This document shows positions 32,766 to 41,308 of a stretch of 64,000 nucleotides of DNA, piece by piece; positions within the stretch are counted from its first letter, which is position 1, and each line of letters begins with the position of its first letter. The notes under the pieces are model-generated. The model was not told where the DNA came from. It searched no databases and saw only the letters and a program-made list of their open reading frames with translations. The stretch is from Haloarchaeobius litoreus (GTDB lineage Archaea; Halobacteriota; Halobacteria; Halobacteriales; Natrialbaceae): positions 310,001 to 374,000 of the forward strand of contig NZ_JANHJR010000004.1 of the NCBI RefSeq assembly GCF_024495425.1. Reading direction: 5' to 3'. A program made the position numbers and the translations under genes.

Positions 32766-34409
32766 ATGCCAACCGAGTCGGATGCCGGCGTCGAGACACT
32801 CCTCGTCGGCGTCGATGCAGCCTGTCCTCGAATTCTGGACGAGCTCTTCGAGAAGGGGGTGACACCGAACCTCGAATCCTTCTTCGACGCGGCCGCGAGC
32901 GGACCGCTCGCCTCGCAGCTCCCGCCCTGGACTCCCAGTGCCTGGCCCTCGATATACACCGGCGTGAACCCGGGTAAGCACGGCGTGTTCGGCTTCCTGC
33001 GCTTCCGGGGCTACGACTGGGACGTGGTCGACTACGGGGACGTCCGCGAGTTCTCCCTCTGGGAACTGCTCGGCCAGCAGGGCAAACAGAGCGTCGTCGT
33101 CAACGTCCCGGTCACCGGGCCACCGCGCTCGTTCCCCGGCGCACTCGTGCCGGGGTACGTCGCCCCCGAAGAACCGACCTGTCACCCCGACGGGCTGTTC
33201 GACGAGCTCCGCGAGGTCGTGCCGGAGTACCGGGTCTACCCACCAGACGCCGACCGTCGGGACGAACAGCTCCAGCACTACCGGGACTGCGTCTCGTCCC
33301 GCGTCGAGGCGTTCGACTACCTCGTCGACCGGTTCGCACCCGACTTCGGCTTCGTCCAGTTCCAGGTATGCGACACCGTCTTCCACGAGTATCCCGGGGA
33401 CTGGAACGCCGTCGAATCGGTGTACGAGGCCGTCGACGAGGCCTTCGGTCATCTCCTCGACGAACACGACCCCGAGACCGTCGTCGTCGCCAGTGACCAC
33501 GGCATCGGGGAGTACGGGGGCTACGAGTTCCGCGTGAACGAGTACCTCGCCGACCGGGGCTACATCGAGACGACCCGGGACGGGTCCGGGATGCCCTCCT
33601 GGGCGAGCATCGCCCGCGAACAGTTCCACGACGGCGACGAGCAGGGAGGGCACCTGACCAACGCCGTCGAGCAAGCGACCCAGCGGGCGGTCGCGACCGC
33701 CGCACGTGCCGGCGTCACGGCCGACCGCGTCTACCGGTATCTCGACCGGGTCGGCCTCGCCGAACCCGTCGCTGAGCGGCTCGGTCCCGACATCGTACGA
33801 GCGGGCACCCGTCGGGTCGACTTCGGCGAGTCGATGGCGTTCATGCGCGACCGAATCGAACTCGGCGTCCGCCTGAACGTCATCGGCCGAGAACCCGACG
33901 GCGTCGTTTCCCCCGACGACTACGACTCGGTCCGTACCGAGCTCGTCGACGCGCTGGAACGGGCGCAGACTCCAGACGGGGAGCGGGTGTTCGAACGGGT
34001 GTTGCCCCGCGAGGCTGTTTTCCACGGTCCGTACGTCGAGGAGGCGCCCGATCTGATCGTCGTCCCGGCCGGGTTCGACCAGTTCCTCTCCGCCTCCCTC
34101 CGGGGCGACCAGTTCGCACCACCGAGCGAATCCTGGAACCACAAACCGACCGGCTCGGTCGCCATCGTCGGTCCGAACATCGACCAGCAGCAGTCGGTTC
34201 GGGACGCCGGGCTGCTCGACATTGCACCGACCATCTGTTCCTCGGTCGGTGTGCCAGTCCCCGACCGGATGGACGGCGAGGCACTCGACGTCGTCCCGAC
34301 GCCACCCCGTGAACAGTACCCGCCGTACCCCCACGGTGGCGGCGGCGAGGCGACGCGACGGCATCCAGCCGGTGCGACCGACTACGAACCAATCGAGGAG
34401 ATAGAATGA
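32766..34409 (+). CDS. Type I phosphodiesterase / alkaline phosphatase superfamily protein (copy 2)
   Basis: A 547-residue alkaline-phosphatase-fold protein. It opens with ETLLVGVDAACPRIL (metal Asp), has LPPWTPSAWPSIYTGVNPGKHGVFGF at the nucleophile region and TVVVASDHGIGEYGGYEFRVNEYL with the Asp-His ligands; a late HKPTGSVAIVGP replaces the usual C-terminal His motif. No signal peptide is visible. It is a paralogue of 17925-19493. Its TGA overlaps the ATG of a FemAB-like gene, so the pair is one translational unit, repeating an association also present in the long operon. Confidence 0.83.
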   Translation: MPTESDAGVETLLVGVDAACPRILDELFEKGVTPNLESFFDAAASGPLASQLPPWTPSAWPSIYTGVNPGKHGVFGFLRFRGYDWDVVDYGDVREFSLWELLGQQGKQSVVVNVPVTGPPRSFPGALVPGYVAPEEPTCHPDGLFDELREVVPEYRVYPPDADRRDEQLQHYRDCVSSRVEAFDYLVDRFAPDFGFVQFQVCDTVFHEYPGDWNAVESVYEAVDEAFGHLLDEHDPETVVVASDHGIGEYGGYEFRVNEYLADRGYIETTRDGSGMPSWASIAREQFHDGDEQGGHLTNAVEQATQRAVATAARAGVTADRVYRYLDRVGLAEPVAERLGPDIVRAGTRRVDFGESMAFMRDRIELGVRLNVIGREPDGVVSPDDYDSVRTELVDALERAQTPDGERVFERVLPREAVFHGPYVEEAPDLIVVPAGFDQFLSASLRGDQFAPPSESWNHKPTGSVAIVGPNIDQQQSVRDAGLLDIAPTICSSVGVPVPDRMDGEALDVVPTPPREQYPPYPHGGGGEATRRHPAGATDYEPIEEIE

Positions 34410-35410
34410 GCTACGACTGCGAGGAGCTCGACCCGGCGGACCGAGACCAGTGGAACGAACTCGTCGAAACTGCCCCACAGGGGACGCCATTCCACCTCTT
34501 CGAGAGCCTGGAGGTGTTCGCCCGCGACTCCAGCACGGAGCTCCACCCCCTCCTGGTCCGGAAAGGACAGGAGCCGATCGGTCTGTTCCCCGTCTTCGAG
34601 CGCCGGGTCGGTCCCATCCCCGTCGCGTTCTCACCGCCACCGAACCTGAAGATCGAGTACATGGGGCCGGTGCTCGTCGAGCGACAGCGGCTGAAGCCGC
34701 GCCGCCGCGAGAAGCGACTCGCACGGCTGATCGATACCAGCCTGGACTGGGTCAACGCCGAGATCGATCCCCGGTTCGTCCACGCCAGAACCGGAGCCCG
34801 GTTCGACGACCCCCGACCGTTCATCTGGCGGGACTGGGAGGTCGTCCCGAGACACACCTACGTCGTCGACCTCACCCGGGATCTCGACGACCTGTTCATG
34901 GCCTTCAGCGCGGACGCGAGGTCGAACGTCCGCCAGGCCGAAGAGTACGATGTGGTGGTCAAAGAAGGCGAGCGCGAACACATCGAGCCGATCATCGACC
35001 TCGTCCGACGGCGGCACGAAGAGCAGGACGTGACGTACCCGCTTGGAGCCGCCACCGTGGAGTCCCTGTACGACTCACTTCCCGACGATGTGTTACGGCC
35101 GTACGTCTGTGAGTTCGAGGGCTCGTTGGTCGGTGGGCAGCTGTCGCTCGAACTCGGCGAGGACCACTTCGTCTGGACCGGCACCAGCGAACGCGACATC
35201 CCCATCGACCCCAACGACCTGATGGACTGGCACGCGATCCAGCAGGCGGCCGAACAGGGACTGAAGCGGTACGATTTCGTCGGCGCGAACAACGAGCGGA
35301 TCACCGGCTACAAGGCGAAGTTCGCCCCCGAACTCGAGCGGTACTACCGACTCGAACGGTCCACCTTGCCGACGCGGACCGCCGCCAGGGCGTACCAGCG
35401 CATCTCCTGA
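34406..35410 (+). CDS. FemAB-like GNAT-fold transferase (copy 3)
   Basis: A 334-residue FemAB-type protein. The start DQWNELVETAPQGTPFHLFESLEVFARDS matches the opening of copy 2. Central blocks are LFMAFSADARSNVRQAEEYDVVV, RRRHEEQDVTYPL, and EGSLVGGQLSLELGEDHFVWTGTS. The end YDFVGANNERITGYKAKFAPELERYY parallels the end of copy 1. It overlaps the phosphodiesterase by ATGA. Aminoacyl or acyl transfer onto a glycan is inferred from bacterial relatives. It is not known whether archaeal members use aminoacyl-tRNA. Confidence 0.77.
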   Translation: MSYDCEELDPADRDQWNELVETAPQGTPFHLFESLEVFARDSSTELHPLLVRKGQEPIGLFPVFERRVGPIPVAFSPPPNLKIEYMGPVLVERQRLKPRRREKRLARLIDTSLDWVNAEIDPRFVHARTGARFDDPRPFIWRDWEVVPRHTYVVDLTRDLDDLFMAFSADARSNVRQAEEYDVVVKEGEREHIEPIIDLVRRRHEEQDVTYPLGAATVESLYDSLPDDVLRPYVCEFEGSLVGGQLSLELGEDHFVWTGTSERDIPIDPNDLMDWHAIQQAAEQGLKRYDFVGANNERITGYKAKFAPELERYYRLERSTLPTRTAARAYQRIS

Positions 35411-35462
35411 ACACCCACTCCAGTTGGAGTCCGTTCCCCACCCCAGCCCAGTTGCAGTCCGT

Positions 35463-35834
35463 TCAGGCCCAGCAGCGGATGATGACCAGCCCGTTGTGTG
35501 CCGCTACGACAGTCGCTGTTACCGTCGGGATGCCGTACCCCACGAACCGTACCACACGGGGTGGTCGACCCAGACGGGTCCAGAGCAGTACCCCCGTTTC
35601 TGTGACGACCGTCACCAGCAGCACACTGGCGAACGAGAACCAGACCAACGCCGGGAACATCCCGACGGCCTCGAACCCCGCACGCATGACCGGGTTCAAC
35701 TCCTCGGTGCGCTCGAAGAGCGAGAGACCGACGAGCGTCGTTCCGGCGTCGAGTGACTTTGCGACCGTCACCGATGCGATCCCGAAGCCAGCAGTCGGTC
35801 GTCGTATCTCATGCGCGGAGATCCCAGTTGCCAT
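35463..35834 (-). CDS. DUF5658-like small membrane protein
   Basis: A 123-residue membrane protein with three to four helices. The order Asp-x-Thr-Thr in KSLDAGTTLVGLS followed by RTEELNPVMRAG matches the pattern I associate with DUF5658 proteins. The ATG at 35834 is chosen over upstream starts because a GCTAACGAAG element lies about 30 bp before it. The family has no known function. It marks the start of the non-glycan block. Confidence 0.6.
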   Translation of the reverse strand: MATGISAHEIRRPTAGFGIASVTVAKSLDAGTTLVGLSLFERTEELNPVMRAGFEAVGMFPALVWFSFASVLLVTVVTETGVLLWTRLGRPPRVVRFVGYGIPTVTATVVAAHNGLVIIRCWA

Positions 35835-36032
35835 TCGACCGTCCGGATGCGAGCAGCCCCCTTCGTTAGCTGGAGAGTTCAGATAGTATCGGCTTACTGA
35901 ACGTGAGCGACACTCCGGTTCCCCTTCGTTTTCCAGTGGACGTGTGAGCGTCTGCTGGCCGTGGATAAGTGCACTCTTCCAGCCATGTAGAAGGTCTGTA
36001 ACAAAGAACCCCGACTGTGTGCACTCCACCGT

Positions 36033-36215
36033 ATGTCGCACAGCCCAGAGACCGACAGTTCGGATCGCCACGAGTTAGGCGGCTGTCCACACTGTGGGAC
36101 GCGACTAGCACGGGGGGATGTGTTGATCAGCTACACCGGGGGAGACCAACAGCGCCACTGGGTCGACTGTCCGAACTGTCGCGAGGTAGTGCACCCGCAG
36201 GGAGTGCGGGAGTGA
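36033..36215 (+). CDS. Small zinc-ribbon protein
   Basis: A 60-residue protein with two zinc knuckles: CPHC at 18-21 and CPNC at 46-49, separated by a 24-residue beta-rich stretch. Such tiny zinc-finger proteins are abundant in haloarchaea and some affect biofilm or motility, but no specific role can be given. A TGTAACAAAG element 26-35 bp upstream supports the start. Confidence 0.78.
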   Translation: MSHSPETDSSDRHELGGCPHCGTRLARGDVLISYTGGDQQRHWVDCPNCREVVHPQGVRE

Positions 36216-36526
36216 ATCGGAGGCGCTCCACAGGGCCAGCTGCGGCGTCGACGGGACGAATCGTGCGCCCGATTCCGGGGGACACTGAACACCGTGTCCA
36301 GTGAGGAACCGCGACGACTCGTGTCCGCCTCGCAGCTCGATGTGACGACGTACCCCAGCTCTCGCCAGACACCCGACATCGTCGACCTGTCGACGAGCAG
36401 CTGGAACTCTGCGACGAGACAGCTGCCTCACGTCCGGACAGGCCCCTGCCCGTGTTAGAGATCTCCCATCTGTGTGGCACCGCGACCATCGGTCAGCTTC
36501 CAACCCGTGCAAACCCGAATCCAACA
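36216..36526. other. Intergenic region, no gene seen
   Basis: No convincing gene on either strand. An in-frame GTG at 36452 could extend the next gene by 25 residues, but that part lacks haloarchaeal acidic composition. No repeat or hairpin stands out. Confidence 0.5.
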
Positions 36527-37024
36527 ATGTCCAACCAAATCGACACCCGGCTCGACACCGGCTCACTCACCGTCGAGCTGTTCGTCTGCGCATCGATGTA
36601 CGGAACGTACGAGAAACAGAACGACATCATCCATCGGATCGATCGACTCGCCGACCGGGGTGTTGTCGACGAGTTCGACCGGTACACCTGGGCGCGCGAA
36701 CTCTCACCCGCTGCCGAAGACACCTGGTGTGAGTTCGCTCGCGAGAAGTACGAGGAGTTCACCCGATGGGCCGAGCTGTCCAACCGGACACTCGAGCCCG
36801 CGTTCACGAGACGGTCGGTCTCCAACGATTTCGTCGGCGAACACTACGAGGTCATCCAGTTCCCGATACTCTCCATCGCGGTCTACGCGGGGGACAGACT
36901 GGTTCGACTTTCCCCGTCCGTCGACGCGGATGGTGTCGCCTACACCGTCGGGGACTGCCTCTCCGAACTCGAACAACTGGCAGAACAGCAGGTCCGCCAA
37001 CCCCAACACGTTCCCGGACCGTAA
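36527..37024 (+). CDS. HTH-domain protein of a haloarchaeal family
   Basis: A 165-residue protein resembling haloarchaeal HTH-annotated proteins. The N-terminal part LTVELFVCASMYGTYEKQNDIIHRIDRLADRGVVDEF has the usual pattern in which a bundle or winged region is followed by the phrase YTWARELS. The rest is alpha/beta with an acidic end. A classic recognition helix is not obvious, so regulator status is tentative. It precedes the origin region. The ATG at 36527 has no strong promoter element at the usual place. Confidence 0.6.
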   Translation: MSNQIDTRLDTGSLTVELFVCASMYGTYEKQNDIIHRIDRLADRGVVDEFDRYTWARELSPAAEDTWCEFAREKYEEFTRWAELSNRTLEPAFTRRSVSNDFVGEHYEVIQFPILSIAVYAGDRLVRLSPSVDADGVAYTVGDCLSELEQLAEQQVRQPQHVPGP

Positions 37025-37243
37025 CTGAACGTCTACCGTATCCGAACACCCATCACCGTTTCCAGACACCCACCACCGTTTCAGCAATTCTCGGAGCCAG
37101 TACCGGTTCGAACAGCGCTGGCGTCGGCCGCAGGCAGAAGCAGACAGTGTCCGGATCGGGACGGTTCGAAGTTCTCGAGCGTGCCCGCCAGTCGGTGGCT
37201 CTGTGACAGCTGAACGCTGCCTCCCGTTCGAGTGAGAGCCCTG

Positions 37244-37268
37244 TAACCAACAGACAGATTGTTGGTTA
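37244..37268. promoter_or_regulatory. Inverted repeat TAACCAAC-N9-GTTGGTTA
   Basis: Perfect 8-bp arms within the origin region, 9 bp apart. A near-identical inverted repeat occurs at 41309-41337. The shape fits the operator of a dimeric DNA-binding protein. Confidence 0.45.
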
Positions 37269-37830
37269 AAGCACTCATTCCGCCTCGCACCGCTCTCGCC
37301 ACTTCGTCGGTGAGTCACCCCCTTCACACGGCTCGGCGAGTCACGCCCACCCCCTCACCCCACACCCACCACCGTTTCAGCAATTTCACTGGTAATCGAA
37401 TACTACCCGGACGATGGGGACACCCACCACCGTTTCGAGAATTCGGACGGCAGTCTCTGGAGGTAGTAGCCGATTACATCTGGCGGGTGGGTCGAGGAAC
37501 TCGTGCTGCCGTGTCGGCTGGAGAGCCGCTCCAGCTCGGGGACACACACCACCATTTCGAGAATTCCTGTCCGTGTGCGGCCGAGCCGAGTAACCCACTT
37601 CTACCGATTGCGGGAGAGAGAACCCACCGAATGTCGGGACATCCCCACCACCGTTTCGGGAATTCGAGACGGAGTATCGGAGTCGAGACGGGGAATCGGA
37701 GTCGAGATGGAGAGATTGAGTCGTGACGAGCAATGGAGGGTCGCGTCGTTCCAGCTGTTCAGTCTTTGGATCTGGGGAGATTCATGAGGGAGAACGGTGA
37801 ACACGTCCGCCGGTGTATCACGACGACGGA

Positions 37831-37910
37831 CAGCTACCACTGTCGACGGGTAGCCACCACTGTTGACGGACACCCGGCACTGTCGACGGACACCCACCAC
37901 TGTTTCGGCA
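37831..37910 (+). repeat. Four 20-bp tandem repeats in the origin
   Basis: Four back-to-back 20-bp units (37831-37850, 37851-37870, 37871-37890, 37891-37910) share a CACCACTG core with CGACGG spacers. The fourth unit is the beginning of a full ORB-like repeat, so the array looks like degenerate ORB cores placed about two DNA turns apart. Confidence 0.75.
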
Positions 37911-38345
37911 ATTAATCCAGACACGGGGAACTGGTTAGTCGAACTCAGCCACCTGCCCGGGCCCACCCACACCACCGTTTCAGCAATTCCCCGGTGGAAC
38001 TCCCTCCGCACACGACCCGTGTAAAGATAGTCGAGAACCGAACTTTGGTGTTCGAGAACAAGACAGGGGTGTCGAACAGCTGCCAGTTGCGACACGCGGA
38101 ATCGTGAGTGGAGGGGAATGACGGGGGAGACAGGGACAGAGACACGACCGGGGGGAGGGTGGACGGTTTCCGCACACCCACACCACCGTTTCGGCAATTC
38201 GGCGCAACACGGACCGGGGGGTGTGGCTCGTAGAAGCGGAGTCGAGTCAGATTGTTGAAACGATTTGGATGGATAGCATATAAGGAAGCGGATGTAGCCT
38301 CGATTTCCCATCCAAATTCTGCTCCTGAGTCTCTCTACCCCCACC

Positions 38346-38389
38346 CTTACTACTACTTACCGTTAACGTTATAAATAATAATAATAGCG
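38346..38389. other. AT-rich segment, candidate DNA unwinding element
   Basis: The most AT-rich stretch in the window, with TTAACGTTATAAATAATAAT in its centre. It is flanked by ORB-like repeats in opposite orientation and lies 220 bp before orc1/cdc6. Confidence 0.7.
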
Positions 38390-38611
38390 ATCGGACGACT
38401 CTGTTCGGAAGATTCGGGATCTCGGTCCGGTGAGACGCCTGAATTCCTGCATCGACCTCCTCAGGCAGTGATTCTCCCCCCACCCCACCTTCTCCCACGA
38501 ATTCCCGAAACGGTGGTGTGGGTGTGGTGAGTCCCCCGGTCCAAATTCCAGACGTTCTCGACATTCGTGAAAGTAGGGTTTTAAGTGGCCTGCACGTGTG
38601 GTGTCTCGGTA

Positions 38612-40105
38612 ATGACCCAGTTCTCCGAGACCTCGCCGATCTTCAAACGGGAGGAGGTCCTCCGTGAGGAGCACTACCCGGACGAGCTCCCGGAGCGGAA
38701 GGGCGAGATGGACGACCTGCACATGTCCCTCGCACCGGCGGCACGGGGTGTCGGAGCGAACAACGTCTTCCTGCACGGGAAGGCTGGTCAAGGGAAGACC
38801 GCGGCCGCACAGGCGAAACTGTCCGAGCTACAGCAGCACGCCGAGGAGGAGTCCGACCATCTGAACCTGACGACCTGTTACGTCTCGTGTGAATCTCACG
38901 ACCTCTCGACCTCCTACAAGGCTGCATCCCGGATCTACCAGGAGCTCACCGGTGAGACGAGACCGACGGGGTACGCCACGGACGTGGTCATGGACATGAT
39001 GTTCGAGGCGATGAACGACATCGGCGGCACGATTATCATCGTCCTCGATGAGATCGACACGCTCGGCGACGACGACCGCATCCTCTACAGTCTTCCCCGG
39101 GCACGGGCCCAGGGGTACGTCGGCGACCACGTCTTCCCGAGTATCATCGGTATCAGTAACGACCTCCAGTGGCGCGACAACCTCAGCCCGAAGGTGAAGA
39201 GTTCGCTGTACGACGACTCCGTGTTGTTCTCGCCGTACGACGCGACCCAGCTCCAGCAGATCCTCCGTCGGCGGGCTGCCAAGGCGTTCCGCGATACGGA
39301 GCTCGTTCCCGTCGACGGAGCAGCTCTTCCGCCGGACGCCGACGGTGATAGCGAGCCAGCAGAGTCGTCGACACCGTCACAGACTGCACCGGACGACGAT
39401 ACGGCAGAAGAACAGCAGACTCACGACGAGACACCTGTCGAAGGACCCACCGTCTCGGAGGACTCAGAGACCGAGGAACTGACGGATGAGCAGTCCGACA
39501 GCCCGCTGGCGGGGACACCGATCCAGGTCGACAACTCGGGGCAGGAGTACATCTTTCGGAGCGGGATACTCACCGACGACGTCATCCCGCTCATCGCCGC
39601 ACTGTCTGCACAGGACACCGGCGACGCCCGGCAGGCGATCAAGTACCTCCGGAAGGCGGGCGAGTTGGCCGACAAGAGCGACGAGCCGATGGTCACCGCC
39701 GAGCACGCTCGCGAGGCGCAGGCGCTCGTCGAGCGGGAGGCGGTCGTGGAGGCGATGCGGGAGATGACCACGCAGGCACATCTCGCACTCGCGGCCCTCA
39801 CCGCGCTCGAGCTCTCGGGAGACGCCCCGGTCCGCGCGAAGCCCATCTACGGCGTGTACAAGAGCATCGCTTCGGAGGTCGACGCGGACAAACTCGGGCA
39901 GCGCCGGTTCAAGGACCACCTCCGCGAACTGGATATGCAGGGTATCGCCGACGGGGAGAAGGTTGCAGCCGGTTCGATCGGCGGGCCGGCCTGGCAGTAC
40001 CAGCTTCAGGTGGACACGGAGATCGCCGTCGAGGTGCTGAAGGACACGACGCGCGTGGCGAACATCAACTTCAAGACCATCGGCGACGACCGCTCGCTCC
40101 CCTGA
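38612..40105 (+). CDS. orc1/cdc6: Orc1/Cdc6 replication initiator
   Basis: A 497-residue AAA+ initiator that binds origin boxes and loads the replicative helicase. Walker A is GKAGQGKT at 56-63, Walker B IIIVLDEID ends at 149, and sensor 2 TGDARQAIKYL is at 336-346. A winged-helix domain follows (about 385-495). Between the lid and sensor 2 lies an acidic, Ser/Thr-rich insertion of about 75 residues (236-310), which explains the large size. The ATG at 38612 follows a TTTTAAG TATA box near 38579. It neighbours the repeat-rich origin it probably controls. Confidence 0.92.
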   Translation: MTQFSETSPIFKREEVLREEHYPDELPERKGEMDDLHMSLAPAARGVGANNVFLHGKAGQGKTAAAQAKLSELQQHAEEESDHLNLTTCYVSCESHDLSTSYKAASRIYQELTGETRPTGYATDVVMDMMFEAMNDIGGTIIIVLDEIDTLGDDDRILYSLPRARAQGYVGDHVFPSIIGISNDLQWRDNLSPKVKSSLYDDSVLFSPYDATQLQQILRRRAAKAFRDTELVPVDGAALPPDADGDSEPAESSTPSQTAPDDDTAEEQQTHDETPVEGPTVSEDSETEELTDEQSDSPLAGTPIQVDNSGQEYIFRSGILTDDVIPLIAALSAQDTGDARQAIKYLRKAGELADKSDEPMVTAEHAREAQALVEREAVVEAMREMTTQAHLALAALTALELSGDAPVRAKPIYGVYKSIASEVDADKLGQRRFKDHLRELDMQGIADGEKVAAGSIGGPAWQYQLQVDTEIAVEVLKDTTRVANINFKTIGDDRSLP

Positions 40106-40149
40106 GCGGTCGGTCGAGTGGCGTCGGCCCGAGCCCATTCCCCGGGACA

Positions 40150-40172
40150 CCCCCACCACCGTTTCGAGAATT
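40150..40172 (+). repeat. ORB-like repeat downstream of orc1/cdc6
   Basis: A further copy of the 23-bp origin repeat in the same orientation as the upstream array, 45 bp after the orc1/cdc6 stop. The initiator gene is therefore bracketed by the repeats. Confidence 0.75.
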
Positions 40173-40316
40173 ATAGCGAGCCCGTCGGTGGGTTCTTGAT
40201 CCGCTTCCGTTCCAGCGACGGTGCGTGTCGGGCCTCCAGAGTCGACACCGGTATTTGAACTTCGGGGTCGGCACAGGTATTTAACGTCGTGTACGTCGAA
40301 TCGGCAGACGATAACG

Positions 40317-41213
40317 ATGTACGACACAGTCCTCGTTCCGACGGACGGCAGCGACCACGCCCTGCGCGCAGCGGAACACGGTCGGTATCTGGCCGACCTG
40401 TTCGACGCGACGGTTCACGTCGTCTCGGTCATCGACGAGACGGCGGGTACCGGGCCGTTTGGTCTGGCGGGCGATGATGCGGAAGCCGCCAACCGACTCG
40501 AAGCCGAGGCGGAGGCTGCGATAGACACAGTGGTCGGGGTGATGGACGAGTCGTTCGAGATCCAGCGGGAGGTGCTTCGAGGGACACCGGCCGAGGCGAT
40601 CCTCGGCTACGCCGACGACCACGGGATAGACTTCCTCGCGATGGGGACCCACGGTCGAACCGGAGTCCAAAGGTACGTCACCGGCAGCGTGACTGAGTCA
40701 GTCGTGCGCCACGCGAGGGCACCGGTACTCACGGTTCGGTCGGTCGAGGAGAGCCGTGTCGAGGGCTCGTACGACGAGGTGTTGCTCCCGACCGACGGTA
40801 GCGAGGAGGCTGGCGGGGCGATCGAACACGGCCTCAGAATCGCGGAGTTCGCCGACGCACGGGTACACGTCGTGAACGTCGTCGACGTCGTCGGGCTCGG
40901 TGCGAGTCCGGAGTACACGATGCCGACCAGCGTGCTCGAGGACCTGGAATCCGCCGGAGAATCGGCGACGGAAGACATCGCGAAGCGGGCGAGAGACACC
41001 GGGCTCGAAGCCACGACCACGGTGCGTCATGGCTCACCTGCCAGGGAACTCCTCGACTACACGACGGAGTTCGACATCGACCTCGTCGCGATGGGAACCG
41101 CCGGGCGGTCGGGGATCGGGAGGTTCCTCCTCGGAAGCACGACCGAACGAATCATGCGGCACGCGGATGTCCCGGTGGTGGCGGTGAACGCCGGCGAGTC
41201 CCCGACTGAATGA
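40317..41213 (+). CDS. Universal stress protein, two UspA domains
   Basis: A 298-residue tandem UspA protein. Each half has the ATP-binding G-x2-G-x9-G-S/T motif: MGTHGRTGVQRYVTGSVTE in the first and MGTAGRSGIGRFLLGSTTE in the second. Each half also opens with a VLVPTDGS or VLLPTDGS strand. USPs of this type bind ATP and respond to stress; the partner is unknown. TATTTAAC at about 40279 is the likely TATA box, some 37 bp before the ATG. The stop codon lies inside a 24-bp tandem repeat. Confidence 0.9.
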   Translation: MYDTVLVPTDGSDHALRAAEHGRYLADLFDATVHVVSVIDETAGTGPFGLAGDDAEAANRLEAEAEAAIDTVVGVMDESFEIQREVLRGTPAEAILGYADDHGIDFLAMGTHGRTGVQRYVTGSVTESVVRHARAPVLTVRSVEESRVEGSYDEVLLPTDGSEEAGGAIEHGLRIAEFADARVHVVNVVDVVGLGASPEYTMPTSVLEDLESAGESATEDIAKRARDTGLEATTTVRHGSPARELLDYTTEFDIDLVAMGTAGRSGIGRFLLGSTTERIMRHADVPVVAVNAGESPTE

Positions 41214-41275
41214 TCGAGCGAGAGGTCGACTGAGTGACCGAGCGAGAGGCCGATTGAATGATCGAGTGAAAGCCC
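41204..41275 (+). repeat. Three 24-bp tandem repeats across the usp stop codon
   Basis: Units 41204-41227, 41228-41251 and 41252-41275 share GACTGA or GATTGA starts and a CGAG-GAGAG core. The first unit contains the stop codon of the universal stress protein, so any change in copy number leaves the protein unchanged. Confidence 0.85.
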
Positions 41276-41308
41276 GGTGAGAGACCGGACTGCCGCACCT
41301 GGAACCTA

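Larger units (their letters stand above)
37046..38522. other. Probable replication origin with ORB-like repeats
   Basis: A 1.5-kb gene-free stretch upstream of orc1/cdc6. It holds eight plus-strand copies of a 23-bp repeat (37067-37089, 37363-37385, 37421-37443, 37543-37565, 37642-37664, 37891-37913, 37966-37988, 38178-38200), a partial copy at 37046-37062, and one inverted copy at 38500-38522. The core is CCACCGTTTC followed by AATT; the complement is GAAACGGTGG with a G-rich tail, as in archaeal origin recognition boxes. The AT-rich unwinding candidate (about 38346-38389) lies between the last forward copy and the inverted copy, the classic arrangement. Confidence 0.8.

Noticed and set aside
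37831-37910. Short direct repeats suggesting a CRISPR array
   Set aside because: The 20-bp units are contiguous with no spacers and share the origin-repeat core; no cas genes are present.
37601-38344. Long minus-strand ORF across the origin region
   Set aside because: It runs through several ORB-like repeats, has non-acidic Arg/Ser-rich composition unlike real genes here, and matches no family.
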